Origin: an uncultured Verrucomicrobiota bacterium
Lineage (GTDB): Bacteria > Verrucomicrobiota > Verrucomicrobiia > Opitutales > Seribacteraceae
Direction: 5' to 3'
NCBI GenBank assembly: GCA_902615835.1
Contig: CACMQL010000016.1
Location: 1 to 39,449, forward strand
DNA: 39,449 nt
The notes under the pieces are model-generated. The model was given only the letters and a program-made list of their open reading frames with translations, was not told the DNA's origin and did no database searches. The position numbers were made by a program, and so were the translations under genes. Of this stretch, positions 21,138 through 30,341 are shown piece after piece. How positions within the stretch are numbered: position 1 is the stretch's first letter; every line of letters begins with the position of its first letter.

Positions 21138-24100
21138 TTAAAGCATGCCGGTCCGTTTTCTCAAAAACATTTCCAAACCTAAGATAAAAACAACAAATGC
21201 CATCCATCCAAAGCTTTGCCAGAGAATAATCTCGGATATGATAATTCTGCCTGAACTGATTGGACGAAGTGCGTTTTTCAATTCATGGAAATTTTCCTCG
21301 CGAAAAAAACTGCCTCCGGAAAGCTCAGCCATTTCTGAGAGAAGATTTTCATCACAGGTTAGAAAATCTTTTTCTTTATTTGGCCCTGCCCTCACTTCAA
21401 AACTTAATCTTTCTCCTGAAAATTCCATTTCATCTAGAATTCCTGGAGCCCGCACCGACATTTCATAGAAAGCAGGCTCGAGTCCGAAGACCTGCCCGGT
21501 AAAGAGGCTATCGGCGGAACTCGTCCCTTGGAGTGGAATTGTGGCAACGACTTCCTCTCCTTGCCAAATGAGGGCATCCACATCCGGAAATGGAGGTTCG
21601 GGCACTTTACCGTCCCTGTTTCGCAGTCGAATTCGAAGGGGAATGGCTTTATCAGGTTCATGACTTCCACCACCTACATCCATCGATAGTTGTTCATGAT
21701 TTAAAGCAAAGGGTCTTTCCATGACTATGCCCAGTAGTTGATTCCAAAATCTTTGATGGTACAGATCTGCCACTTCATAGCGCCATCGCCATGTCTCATC
21801 GAAACCCATGTAAAAACATTTTCCGGCACCCACTCGTTTTCCGGCAAGCACAGGAATATGATCTTTGGGTAATTGATGGTTATCGACCCCCTTGATGGAT
21901 ACGGAAAGAAAGACTTCCGAACCTGGCAAGGATTCAACTGGGGAAACCCATGCCGGTAGGGGGAGATATTTCCAGATTTCTTCATTCCTTTCCCTGAGGG
22001 GATCGAGCGTGAGGGCACTGATCCGGTTTGTCTCTTCGGGGCGGATGTAGAAAAATGGATTTACTCGAAGTGGACCGTCCGTTCGCCAAGAGACAGGAAA
22101 TAGCTTAGTTAGAGGATGTTGATCCTTATTTGTAAAGGCACGCAATTCTTGTCTTGGACCGTCTAAAAATAAAATTCCACCTGCCCGTTGCGTTACAAAA
22201 TCGACGATCCAGTTTTGTTCATCAATGGAAAATTCTTCGGCAGATATTTCACCGAAGACAATTAAATCAAAGGTAAACAATTCTTGTTTGGAGACTGGAA
22301 ATTTTCCAGTTTCATTACCCCTGGGAATTTGTTGATTTCTGGAGGAGGGCCTGCCCCATACAGAGGAGACCTCCCACCGTTCGTCGCGGTCAAAAAGGTT
22401 GTTAAGGTACCGGCTTTCCCATCGCGGTCCGCTATCAATGATTAATAATTGATTTTTTCTTCGGCTTGCATCAATGGAAAAACTTAATCGGTTGTTTTCC
22501 TTTTCCGCTTCATTTTCGATGGGATCAACCATCACTTGAAAGGATAGGGATACCGTTCGTATAGCTTCTTTTTCAGACTCCGGAAAGTCAGTTAGTTGTC
22601 TTTCCACTATTTCCTTGGCAGGAAAATCAAATCCCAGTTGGCTGATTCCCGTTTGCATGCCAATCATGTCCTTTTCCCACACCTCCTGACCGGTCGAATC
22701 CTTAATTTTAATTTTATATTCCGAGCCTGGGGTGAGGTCGTCTTTGATGGTTAGAATTCCCCGAATACGGTCTTCCTGATACACCGAATCGTGAACCACC
22801 GCTTGCAAAAGAGCGAAATCAGACGGCTTTTCTTCACTACCCAGTCCGACGGTGTAAATGGGCAGGTTACGCACCGAAAGAAGTTTGGCGGTTTCAAGGG
22901 GGGAATGATCGCGATTGTGTCCACCATCACTGATGAGCACGGCTGCGCCCCTTGTATATGAAGAGTTATCCTCATTTGCTTGATCTTCCACGCGAAGGGA
23001 ACTCAGGATACCCTTTGCCAGGTCTGTGTAGGGAGAATGAGTAATAATTTTGGGATCAAATTTATTCGTTTCCAAAAAATTATCCCATAAGACTTCAGTT
23101 GCGTTATCGGAAAGATTACGGACTTCAAGAATATGAGTGTCGTGAAATTCCTTCAGGATTCCGTTGGTTGGGTGAGTCAATAGCCGGGTGGCTCGATCCA
23201 TTCTGGAGGAGTTTTCAAAATTATTCATTGCCTCGTTTAGTGTAACTATATTTTGACTCACTAACGACTGTGCATATCCGTCGAACTTTTCCATTAAACG
23301 CGAGGAATACTCGAGAGCTTCAATCGCAAGATGATCAAAATTGGGGGATTCTTTTTTAGAATCCGGTCGGAGAATACTTTCAAATTTCCTTCTGATTTCC
23401 GTAAGTAGGTTGAATGCTCCGGGTGAGGCTTTTGAGCTGTAAGGCGCAGAAAAGTATTGCCCGTTGATTGGCTTCTCTTCCTTCCCGGAGGGTAGTGTCC
23501 ATCCCACTGCACAAAAATCTTCCCCTCCGTCTTCTTTATGGATGATCTGAATTTCATACTCATTTTGCTGGCGAAGGAAAACTTTCTCGCTTTCCACACT
23601 CGTATCCCAGGAATATGCGGTATTTGATTCGACCTCTATGATCTTTCTGAAATTTTTGGAGTCTGGTTGGGCTATTTGCAGAATCGAAGAATCATCTGAG
23701 AGTAGCCAGAAGGTATATTCCCCGTCTTCAGGGGGTCTTAGAAAACCACGAATTTTACGGGCATAGAAGTCACCAACATTCCGCTTGGTTTCAAAATTTG
23801 ATAAATAGGCAAATTGATCCGGTTTTTCCTTAGTAAACTTGTCTTCTTTCGGCAGGTCCTTCCAGCGGCTTCCCTTAAGGTTAAACCACAACTCTTCGAG
23901 CAACAAATTCTCTTTCCTCTTTTGTGAAAAACTTTGATCCAACTCCTCCAGTATTTTGAGCACCGAAGAGAGTTCATCCTGAATAGTCTTTCCTTGATCA
24001 TCTGTCGAGTTTTCACTTCCCGCTTTTCGCAGAAGGACAGCCAAGGTTTCCATTTTACGACTGGCTAAGGCAAGCCGGTAATCCACCAGGTTCGATTCTT

Positions 24101-24452
24101 GGGGGAGGAAACCATGTTCTTTAGCCAAAAGAACTTTTCTTCCGGGGCTGTAATTTTTATCCTTCAAATCCATGCTTTCAGAAGAATCAAGAAAAACGGT
24201 TATTCGCCCACGGTTTCCCTCCTCTGTTTCGAGTTGAAGAACCGGTCCGGCAAAAGTAAGGGCGATGGCACTCAATGCGAGGCATCGAAGAGTGGGGAGT
24301 AACCACCGCAGTTTTCCGGTCGTTCCCCGCTTAAATTCCCCCTGATAAATCCATGATGCAAGCAATACCAGCAGAAGGATCACTCCAAGCGTTTGCCATA
24401 AGGACCATTCCCCAGCCCATAAAAGGCGAATACTTTTTTGTTCTAGGTTCAT
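21138..24452 (-). CDS. Membrane vWA protein with PA14-like insert and glutamine-amidotransferase-like domain
   Basis: A 1104-residue protein. Two N-terminal membrane segments (about 18-36 and 50-72) precede a von Willebrand A domain with MIDAS motif DSSES (89-93). The vWA fold is interrupted: residues about 186-340 look like a PA14 beta-barrel (RKIRGFLRPPEDGEYTFWL, LLSDDSSILQI, GGEDFCAVGWTLP), and vWA sequence resumes at about 505 (VLISDGGHNRD). A class I glutamine-amidotransferase-like domain follows (LLIIDSGPRWESRYL near 670, GGILFLDGPRQEL near 760), then a C-terminal membrane helix. PA14 domains usually bind glycans. The start overlaps the stop of the BatA-like gene by ATGA. It is probably a periplasm-facing adaptor working with MoxR; its ligand is unknown. 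Confidence 0.82.
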   Translation of the reverse strand: MNLEQKSIRLLWAGEWSLWQTLGVILLLVLLASWIYQGEFKRGTTGKLRWLLPTLRCLALSAIALTFAGPVLQLETEEGNRGRITVFLDSSESMDLKDKNYSPGRKVLLAKEHGFLPQESNLVDYRLALASRKMETLAVLLRKAGSENSTDDQGKTIQDELSSVLKILEELDQSFSQKRKENLLLEELWFNLKGSRWKDLPKEDKFTKEKPDQFAYLSNFETKRNVGDFYARKIRGFLRPPEDGEYTFWLLSDDSSILQIAQPDSKNFRKIIEVESNTAYSWDTSVESEKVFLRQQNEYEIQIIHKEDGGEDFCAVGWTLPSGKEEKPINGQYFSAPYSSKASPGAFNLLTEIRRKFESILRPDSKKESPNFDHLAIEALEYSSRLMEKFDGYAQSLVSQNIVTLNEAMNNFENSSRMDRATRLLTHPTNGILKEFHDTHILEVRNLSDNATEVLWDNFLETNKFDPKIITHSPYTDLAKGILSSLRVEDQANEDNSSYTRGAAVLISDGGHNRDHSPLETAKLLSVRNLPIYTVGLGSEEKPSDFALLQAVVHDSVYQEDRIRGILTIKDDLTPGSEYKIKIKDSTGQEVWEKDMIGMQTGISQLGFDFPAKEIVERQLTDFPESEKEAIRTVSLSFQVMVDPIENEAEKENNRLSFSIDASRRKNQLLIIDSGPRWESRYLNNLFDRDERWEVSSVWGRPSSRNQQIPRGNETGKFPVSKQELFTFDLIVFGEISAEEFSIDEQNWIVDFVTQRAGGILFLDGPRQELRAFTNKDQHPLTKLFPVSWRTDGPLRVNPFFYIRPEETNRISALTLDPLRERNEEIWKYLPLPAWVSPVESLPGSEVFLSVSIKGVDNHQLPKDHIPVLAGKRVGAGKCFYMGFDETWRWRYEVADLYHQRFWNQLLGIVMERPFALNHEQLSMDVGGGSHEPDKAIPLRIRLRNRDGKVPEPPFPDVDALIWQGEEVVATIPLQGTSSADSLFTGQVFGLEPAFYEMSVRAPGILDEMEFSGERLSFEVRAGPNKEKDFLTCDENLLSEMAELSGGSFFREENFHELKNALRPISSGRIIISEIILWQSFGWMAFVVFILGLEMFLRKRTGML

Positions 24453-26842
24453 CGAACCAATCCTCCAAACTTTCTTAAGAGGATGATTTCCACAAAAATT
24501 AGTCCAAGAACAGTGGTCAGAAGAATTTGCCAGGTTTCCCGGCCAAACTTTCTCCGGGTGTCCATGGTTAGGTAGGACATCCAGCCTTTCCCTTCCCTTC
24601 CGTCTATATGTACCACATCTTTTGCGAGGGCGGAGGCGTTTGAAACGATTTGATCTTCGGGTGCTTTGTCTAAAATTGATTCAGAAATGGAAGAAAGCAC
24701 CACCAACTTGGCCACGACTTTTTCGGAATCAGATATTAGGTAGGTTCCAGGACTTCGCGTATCCGTAAACTCAAGAAGGTAACGATCCTTTCTTTTTCGG
24801 GGTATCAATTTTCGCGAAGATCCATCTGGAAGAGTCAGGCTGTATTCGGCGTCTTTTGCCCCCTCGTTTATGAAGTGGATAATCGGCATTTGGGCTTCGA
24901 CTGTTCGAGGGGGTAAAACTTTTTCAGCGAGATAGGATGTGATTTGCTGGGTGAAAGGGAGATAGCTTGGCCGAGCGGGCAGGTTGGTCCAGTCGGTGTC
25001 AATCGAAGATCCCCAGAGCATAACCACTCCCTTACCGAATTTTTTTTCCACCAAAATGGGTTGTCCATTCGTAAGCCTTGCAAGAACTGTAACTGCAGGG
25101 TCATTGCGTACTTTTGATTCATCCATGATCAACCATTTCTTGATCTGAGCCTCAGCCAGGCTTCCGTTACGCGGATCATTAAACATGGAGAGGGCAGGAT
25201 GTTCAAAAAAAGAACTGGAAATTTTGGAGTACGAGAGTTCGTTCAGTAATTGTCCCTGAGTTCCCTTGAGAGGTATAGGTAAAAAATTGCTCCCGTTGAA
25301 ACCCCAGAAATCGTTGTACCAATCAACTTTCATTTGATTGCCTGCACAGATGAGCACGCCTCCGCCGTTTTCGGTGAAAACTTCAATTTCTTTGGCTTTT
25401 TCAGATCCCAAATTCTGAAGATTTGCCAGAATGAGGAGACTGTATTCAGAAAGCGAATGTAACTTGCGGAATTCATCGACGGGGACGGATGCGGCTCGGA
25501 TCAGATCTTTCATTTCACCCTTGGCTGGGAGTGGTTTCTTGGAGTTCTTCTCACGGCTTTCCTCAAAGGGTGTAAGGGCAAGCTTTAGAAAGTCAGTATC
25601 TCCGCGTAACCACTCTTCTGATGGATCGCCATCCACAAGGAGAACCTTTATTTGTTCAATAACATTGAGGGCTGCACTTCTGCGGTTGTCCTGTGGCAGA
25701 TCATCCGCAACTTGAACTTCCGCATGAATCACCTTAGGACCAGCTGTTTCAAAATGATGAGTGAATGCCACCTGAGTCGAAGCAACGGGACCCAAGGAAA
25801 CCACCGCTTCATCTATGGCTTTTTCATTCTGATCCACGAATAATTTAACTTGTAAATTCCCTTCGAAAGACTCTTGACCGTAGTTACGGACGGTAACCCG
25901 AACAAGAATTGGATGGCCGATACCTACGGTCTGCGACGAAATTACGACTTTCTCCACGGATAAATTTTCCGAACTATCTTTGCCAAAGTCGACCCAGGTA
26001 AATGCGGGGCTGTTGGGCATGGCGGAAATTCTCTCGCGTAAGGCATCGACAGCCGTTTCGTCCCAACCCAGTAAATCCTGTTTCCTGAAATCGGAAAGTA
26101 GAATAATTTCGCGTTTCAGGTTTTTACCCTCCGCAATCATAGAAAGTGACTGGTCAAGTCCGGAAAGTAAGTTCATGCGGTCGCCTTCGGCTTGGAGATT
26201 TTCGGACCTGAGTCGAAGGGCATCAGGGTCGGATGTTGGTTTGTCAAAAACGGGCCTGGCGATTCCTCCCAACCGCAGGACGCTCGTTTCTGATTGCAGA
26301 TGCATATTTTCAAGAAAGCCGGAAATAAAGTCCTGGGCTTTGGCAAAACTTCCAGTTGCATTCATTGATAGGCTGTCGTCCAATAAAATCACTGTGCTTG
26401 CAGGCACATCCCCCGATGCGGCGGAGAGCTTGCTGTCTTTTCCCCAATCGGGAAGAAAGCCAAGAGCCCCCAGTCCGGTTGCAAGCAGACAAACTAGGCA
26501 GAGTAGTCCCCATATGAGGCGGGTTTTTTTGGTAAAGGCCACCAAAATTAAAAAGAGCAGGGCGACCAGGGGTAAGACTAGAAAGAAAAGAAATGAGTTC
26601 CAGTCCATCACCACCATTCTTGCTAGGGCGAGGGCGAGAAGAATGGGAATGGCACAGCGGATAATCAGAATAATCCATTGTTCCAGCTGTATCTGTTTAC
26701 GATTTTTGCGAAGGACGGATTCCAGCAAATGAGAAGCTCCCCATTTTATCACTTTGAAGCGGTTTCGATTGAATAAATGAATTACGAGAGGAATCAGAGC
26801 CGATAACGCACCCAGTACCAATGCTCCATTTAAAAAGCTCAC
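24449..26842 (-). CDS. BatA-like membrane vWA protein
   Basis: A 797-residue protein with the BatA N-terminal domain (PF07584-like; LIPLVIHLFNRNRFKVIKWGA at the start), three N-terminal hydrophobic segments, and a vWA domain whose MIDAS reads DDSLS (STVILLDDSLSMN). After a CARDB-like beta segment (HPILVRVTVRNYGQESFEG) comes a class I glutamine-amidotransferase-like domain (VLLVDGDPSEEWLRG), and a membrane helix lies near the C terminus. BatA/Aer-type proteins are found beside MoxR and DUF58 in Bacteroidetes, Planctomycetota and Verrucomicrobiota and have been linked to stress tolerance and envelope assembly. Four-base overlaps on both sides (with the DUF58 gene and the vWA/PA14 gene) show tight translational coupling. 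Confidence 0.85.
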   Translation of the reverse strand: MSFLNGALVLGALSALIPLVIHLFNRNRFKVIKWGASHLLESVLRKNRKQIQLEQWIILIIRCAIPILLALALARMVVMDWNSFLFFLVLPLVALLFLILVAFTKKTRLIWGLLCLVCLLATGLGALGFLPDWGKDSKLSAASGDVPASTVILLDDSLSMNATGSFAKAQDFISGFLENMHLQSETSVLRLGGIARPVFDKPTSDPDALRLRSENLQAEGDRMNLLSGLDQSLSMIAEGKNLKREIILLSDFRKQDLLGWDETAVDALRERISAMPNSPAFTWVDFGKDSSENLSVEKVVISSQTVGIGHPILVRVTVRNYGQESFEGNLQVKLFVDQNEKAIDEAVVSLGPVASTQVAFTHHFETAGPKVIHAEVQVADDLPQDNRRSAALNVIEQIKVLLVDGDPSEEWLRGDTDFLKLALTPFEESREKNSKKPLPAKGEMKDLIRAASVPVDEFRKLHSLSEYSLLILANLQNLGSEKAKEIEVFTENGGGVLICAGNQMKVDWYNDFWGFNGSNFLPIPLKGTQGQLLNELSYSKISSSFFEHPALSMFNDPRNGSLAEAQIKKWLIMDESKVRNDPAVTVLARLTNGQPILVEKKFGKGVVMLWGSSIDTDWTNLPARPSYLPFTQQITSYLAEKVLPPRTVEAQMPIIHFINEGAKDAEYSLTLPDGSSRKLIPRKRKDRYLLEFTDTRSPGTYLISDSEKVVAKLVVLSSISESILDKAPEDQIVSNASALAKDVVHIDGREGKGWMSYLTMDTRRKFGRETWQILLTTVLGLIFVEIILLRKFGGLVR

Positions 26843-27759
26843 AAGTGAACCGGTACGCCTACTTTTCCTCGGGCAGCCAGAAAAGAAGCTAAACTTTGGG
26901 CGTAGGGTTCATCCGTAGTCATAGGGAAAAGTTGCACCCTGTGTTGGTGGCATCCTTTGAGAAGATCTTCCCGGTATTGGCGAAGATTATCCAAATAGGC
27001 CTCTCTGAGATGAGCAGGGTCTACCGTGTGACGCAGGTCCGCATTTTCGAGACAATCAAAACGCGTCCATTTTCTAAAAGGAAATTCTATTTCATCTGGG
27101 TGCCAAACCTGAAAAACCACCACGTCATGTTTTGCGTGATTAAAGTGAGCCAAGCCTTTGAGGATCGAGGGGATGTTCCCAAAACAATCGGATATGATTA
27201 CGACCATACCACGCTTTTTCAATTGCGGGGTAATTTCATGAAAAACTTTGCCAAGGTCGGATTCGGAACCCGCTTTGGTGGTCCCCAGTAAATCAATAAT
27301 TTGACGGGTGTGGGAAGCTCCACCACGGGGAGGCACCACGGAGCGGACCGCTGAGTCGAAGGTGGTCAAGCCCACGCTATCCGTTTGGCGAAGGCAAAGA
27401 TAAGCAAGGCAGGCAGCGATCCTGGAACCGTATGCCAGTTTACTGAGCCCGATTGAATCATCACTTCCGTAAGACATTGAACCACTCGCATCGAGAAGAA
27501 GATGGCAGCGAAGATTGGTTTCCTCCTCATATTCACGAACATAGAAGCGGTCGGTTTTGGCAAAAACTTTCCAATCAAGCCTGCGAATTTCGTCACCCGG
27601 TGTGTAGGCCCGATGCTGCTTAAATTCTACGCTAAACCCCTTGTGTGGGGAGCGGTGCAAACCAGAGCAAAATCCTTCCACCACCCGCCTGGCCAAAACC
27701 TGATGGTTGGCCAGGCGGGATAAATCCCCGGGATCAAGAAAGTCGGTTATATGTGCCAT
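26839..27759 (-). CDS. DUF58 domain protein (vWA-like)
   Basis: A 306-residue soluble protein of the DUF58 family, the standard partner of MoxR ATPases. The family signature is clear (RAYTPGDEIRRLDWKVFAKT), followed by a vWA-type MIDAS (LLLDASGSM) and a later Thr/Asp-containing strand (MVVIISDCFGN). DUF58 proteins are thought to act as adaptors or substrates in MoxR-dependent assembly. It starts 21 bp after the moxR stop and its stop overlaps the BatA-like ATG (ATGA). No membrane segment is visible, unlike the two vWA proteins downstream. Confidence 0.92.
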   Translation of the reverse strand: MAHITDFLDPGDLSRLANHQVLARRVVEGFCSGLHRSPHKGFSVEFKQHRAYTPGDEIRRLDWKVFAKTDRFYVREYEEETNLRCHLLLDASGSMSYGSDDSIGLSKLAYGSRIAACLAYLCLRQTDSVGLTTFDSAVRSVVPPRGGASHTRQIIDLLGTTKAGSESDLGKVFHEITPQLKKRGMVVIISDCFGNIPSILKGLAHFNHAKHDVVVFQVWHPDEIEFPFRKWTRFDCLENADLRHTVDPAHLREAYLDNLRQYREDLLKGCHQHRVQLFPMTTDEPYAQSLASFLAARGKVGVPVHL

Positions 27760-27780
27760 CCAATTTGAGTCACGGATGGA

Positions 27781-28803
27781 TTAAAGAACGGCTTCTTTTT
27801 TTCCCGGTACTGCTTCGATGCACCGGTCGATGATTGATTCAACCGTGATACCCTCAGCCTCTGCATTGAAAGTGGGAACGATACGGTGTCTCAAAACAGG
27901 ATGAGCAAGGGCTTGAACATCTTGAACCTTGGCAGCGAACCGGCCATTCAATAAGGCACGCACCTTGGAACCGAGAATCAATTGTTGGCAAGCTCTTGGA
28001 CCCGGTCCCCAATCGATTAAATCTTTAACCCAGGTTTCCGCCCCTTCCTCTTTCGGGCGGGCCATACGCACAAGATCAAGCACATAGTCATATACATGAT
28101 CAGGTACGGGAACCTTTCGGACGGTTTCCTGACACTTCCGCAAGGTCGGGCCGTCAATTACCGCTTCGAGATTCGATTCAAAAGTGGAGGTGGTCCGTTC
28201 GATAATTTGACGTTCCTCTTCTCTTGTTGGATAATCCACAATCACCTGAAAAAGAAAACGATCCCTTTGGGCCTCGGGTAGGGGATAAGTCCCCTCCTGT
28301 TCAATGGGATTTTGGGTCGCCAGAACAAAGAATGGTTCATCCAAAGTGTAAGTTGCTCCTCCAATGGTGACTGAATGCTCTTGCATTGCTTCCAAGAGAG
28401 CTGCCTGCGTTTTGGGTGGTGTCCGGTTGATTTCATCGGCGAGAATGATTTGGCTGAAAATCGGACCTTTTTCAAAGATCAGCTCACGGTGACCGGACTT
28501 TTTGTCTTCCTGAATTATGTCCGTGCCGGTGATATCTGCCGGCATTAAATCAGGGGTGAATTGGATTCGTCTGAAACTCAGATCAATGGCCTGGGCAAGG
28601 GATCGAATCATTAGCGTCTTGGCAAGTCCGGGCACGCCCTCCAATAGACAGTGTCCCCGGGCTAACATCGCGATGAGCAGTTGTTCCAAAACTTTTTCCT
28701 GACCAACAATTACCTGGTGGACCTGTTCCTTTATTTTTTGGTAAGAGGCGACCAGTTCTTTGGCCAGGGCTTCATCATCGGGACTAGTATTAAAGGAATT
28801 CAT
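27781..28803 (-). CDS. moxR: MoxR-family AAA+ ATPase
   Basis: A MoxR ATPase, a chaperone-like AAA+ protein that matures or remodels protein complexes. With the ATG at 28803 it is 340 residues, normal for the family. The frame is open to 28896, but the extra 31 residues (hydrophobic and aromatic) do not fit known MoxR N termini. Motifs: Walker A (GVPGLAKT), Walker B ([12 protein letters not shown]), sensor-1 Asn ([20 protein letters not shown]) and the C-terminal lid. It is the first gene of a six-gene operon ending at 13562. The 138-bp gap to eboF upstream probably holds the operon promoter, but I could not pick out convincing boxes. Confidence 0.95.
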   Translation of the reverse strand: MNSFNTSPDDEALAKELVASYQKIKEQVHQVIVGQEKVLEQLLIAMLARGHCLLEGVPGLAKTLMIRSLAQAIDLSFRRIQFTPDLMPADITGTDIIQEDKKSGHRELIFEKGPIFSQIILADEINRTPPKTQAALLEAMQEHSVTIGGATYTLDEPFFVLATQNPIEQEGTYPLPEAQRDRFLFQVIVDYPTREEERQIIERTTSTFESNLEAVIDGPTLRKCQETVRKVPVPDHVYDYVLDLVRMARPKEEGAETWVKDLIDWGPGPRACQQLILGSKVRALLNGRFAAKVQDVQALAHPVLRHRIVPTFNAEAEGITVESIIDRCIEAVPGKKEAVL

Positions 28804-28941
28804 TTTCTGTTTAGAGTGATTGAGTTGATAGAAAAAAACGCTGAAATGGTGAATTACGGGGATCTCATTGAGAATCGAGCAAAAGTGATAAAGCAAGAAA
28901 ATTTCTACAATTTCGAAACATATTTGGGAAAGCCAAGAAGC

Positions 28942-30339
28942 TTAAAATTGAGTCAGGATTAGGTCATGGATCTCAGTCGCTTCCAAAACTTCTGACTCCG
29001 GTATACCGTTCCCGAAAACGACTGGCCAGTCCGCTTGATCCTTGGGCATAATTCCGTGACTTCCCCCAACCAAACTTGGATCCAGGGGAATCAAATCCAT
29101 GTGGATCCGAAAGCCCATTTTTTTGGCGATGAGTTTACGGGCTGCCTGGAGTTTTGGTAGAGTAATGCTTGGATCCACAAACAATTCAGCCGGGTCGTAG
29201 CCATGCTTTCGATGTATGTCAATACAGCGGGCAAATTCCGGCGCCTTCCCGTCGTCCTCCCAAAAATAATATGAAAACCAGGCATCCTCGTTTGCCAGGA
29301 CTATAAGATCTCCCGCTCTTGGGTGGTCCAATCCAGCCTGACTTCTGGACTTTCCCTCTAAAACTGTAGCCACTCCGTCCAGCGATTCGAGGCATACCCT
29401 GACTTTGGCTGAAAAACTCGAGGTTTTGTCCTGAAGATACACATGGGCCACCTGATGATCAGTGAGGGCAAAGGCTCGGCTTCCTCCTGAATCCAAAGTG
29501 TCCAGTCCAAATTCCTCTTTTATGTTCAGCCATCCTTGGTGACGGAGGGCACGGTTAGGGTAAATTACCCGATTCACTGCAGTGATACCGTACTCAGAGA
29601 GTATGATACAATGAACCCTCCGGTCAGACAGAAATTCGATTAGAGACCCCGCAAGCTCGTCAATTTCCTTCAAGGCTTGTTTGCAACGGAGATCATCCGG
29701 GCCGTATCTTTGCAGATCATAATCCAAATGAGGAAGGTAAATAAGATGAAGATCAGGCTGTTGCTTTCGCTCCATCCATTTCGCGGCATCCGCAATCCAT
29801 TTTGACGAGGCAATACCTGCCATCGGCCCCCAAAAGGAGGGAAATGGAAATTCTCCCAAATCTTTTTTGATAGCGTCCCGGATGGACAGAGGCTGGCTGT
29901 GAATATCAAAAATTTTCAAGCCATCCGATCGGTAGAGGGGACGGGGAGTGATGGAATAATCCACACTGGAATACATGTTATACCACCAGAATAAATTGGC
30001 ACAGGTGAAGCCGGGTCTGTCTTCCCGGAGAGTATCCCAGATTTTTTCTGATTCAACCAGCTGGTTTGACTGTTTCCAAAAATGATGCTCATGGAGGTTT
30101 CGGTCATACCAGCCATTTCCCACAATTCCGTGTTCTGTGGGAAGTTTACCCGTCAAATAAGTTGATTGAGCAGTGCAGGTAACGGCCGGGACCACCGGTC
30201 GGATAATCGATTCTTTCCTCCCGGATTGCCGTGCGAAACGACTTAGTTTTGGGGTTGATTCACCCAGAAGCCTGCCACACAAGCCAACAATATTAATAAT
30301 CGCAACACGCGGACCTGACCGATGGCCCTTTTCCGGCAT
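28942..30339 (-). CDS. eboF: EboF-like alkaline-phosphatase-fold protein (nucleotide pyrophosphatase family)
   Basis: A 465-residue protein of the type I phosphodiesterase/nucleotide pyrophosphatase family. The likely nucleophile is T54 in PAVTCTAQSTYLTG. Metal-ligand positions depart from textbook members: the first Asp (usually in an IDG-type motif) is NIVGL; the PDxxGH motif reads PHLDYDLQ, apparently swapping Asp and His; and the SDHG motif reads SEYG. The final His (GGSHGIM) is kept. It is the fourth gene of an ebo-type run, 2 bp after the eboD stop. In cyanobacteria the ebo cluster is needed to deliver a scytonemin precursor to the periplasm; its chemistry is unsolved. The ebo assignment rests on the neighbour set more than on this sequence alone. 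Confidence 0.75.
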   Translation of the reverse strand: MPEKGHRSGPRVAIINIVGLCGRLLGESTPKLSRFARQSGRKESIIRPVVPAVTCTAQSTYLTGKLPTEHGIVGNGWYDRNLHEHHFWKQSNQLVESEKIWDTLREDRPGFTCANLFWWYNMYSSVDYSITPRPLYRSDGLKIFDIHSQPLSIRDAIKKDLGEFPFPSFWGPMAGIASSKWIADAAKWMERKQQPDLHLIYLPHLDYDLQRYGPDDLRCKQALKEIDELAGSLIEFLSDRRVHCIILSEYGITAVNRVIYPNRALRHQGWLNIKEEFGLDTLDSGGSRAFALTDHQVAHVYLQDKTSSFSAKVRVCLESLDGVATVLEGKSRSQAGLDHPRAGDLIVLANEDAWFSYYFWEDDGKAPEFARCIDIHRKHGYDPAELFVDPSITLPKLQAARKLIAKKMGFRIHMDLIPLDPSLVGGSHGIMPKDQADWPVVFGNGIPESEVLEATEIHDLILTQF

Positions 30340-30341
30340 TT

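Noticed and set aside
28804-28896. Longer N terminus for MoxR
   Set aside because: The added 31 residues are hydrophobic and unlike MoxR N termini; the start at 28803 gives a normal length.
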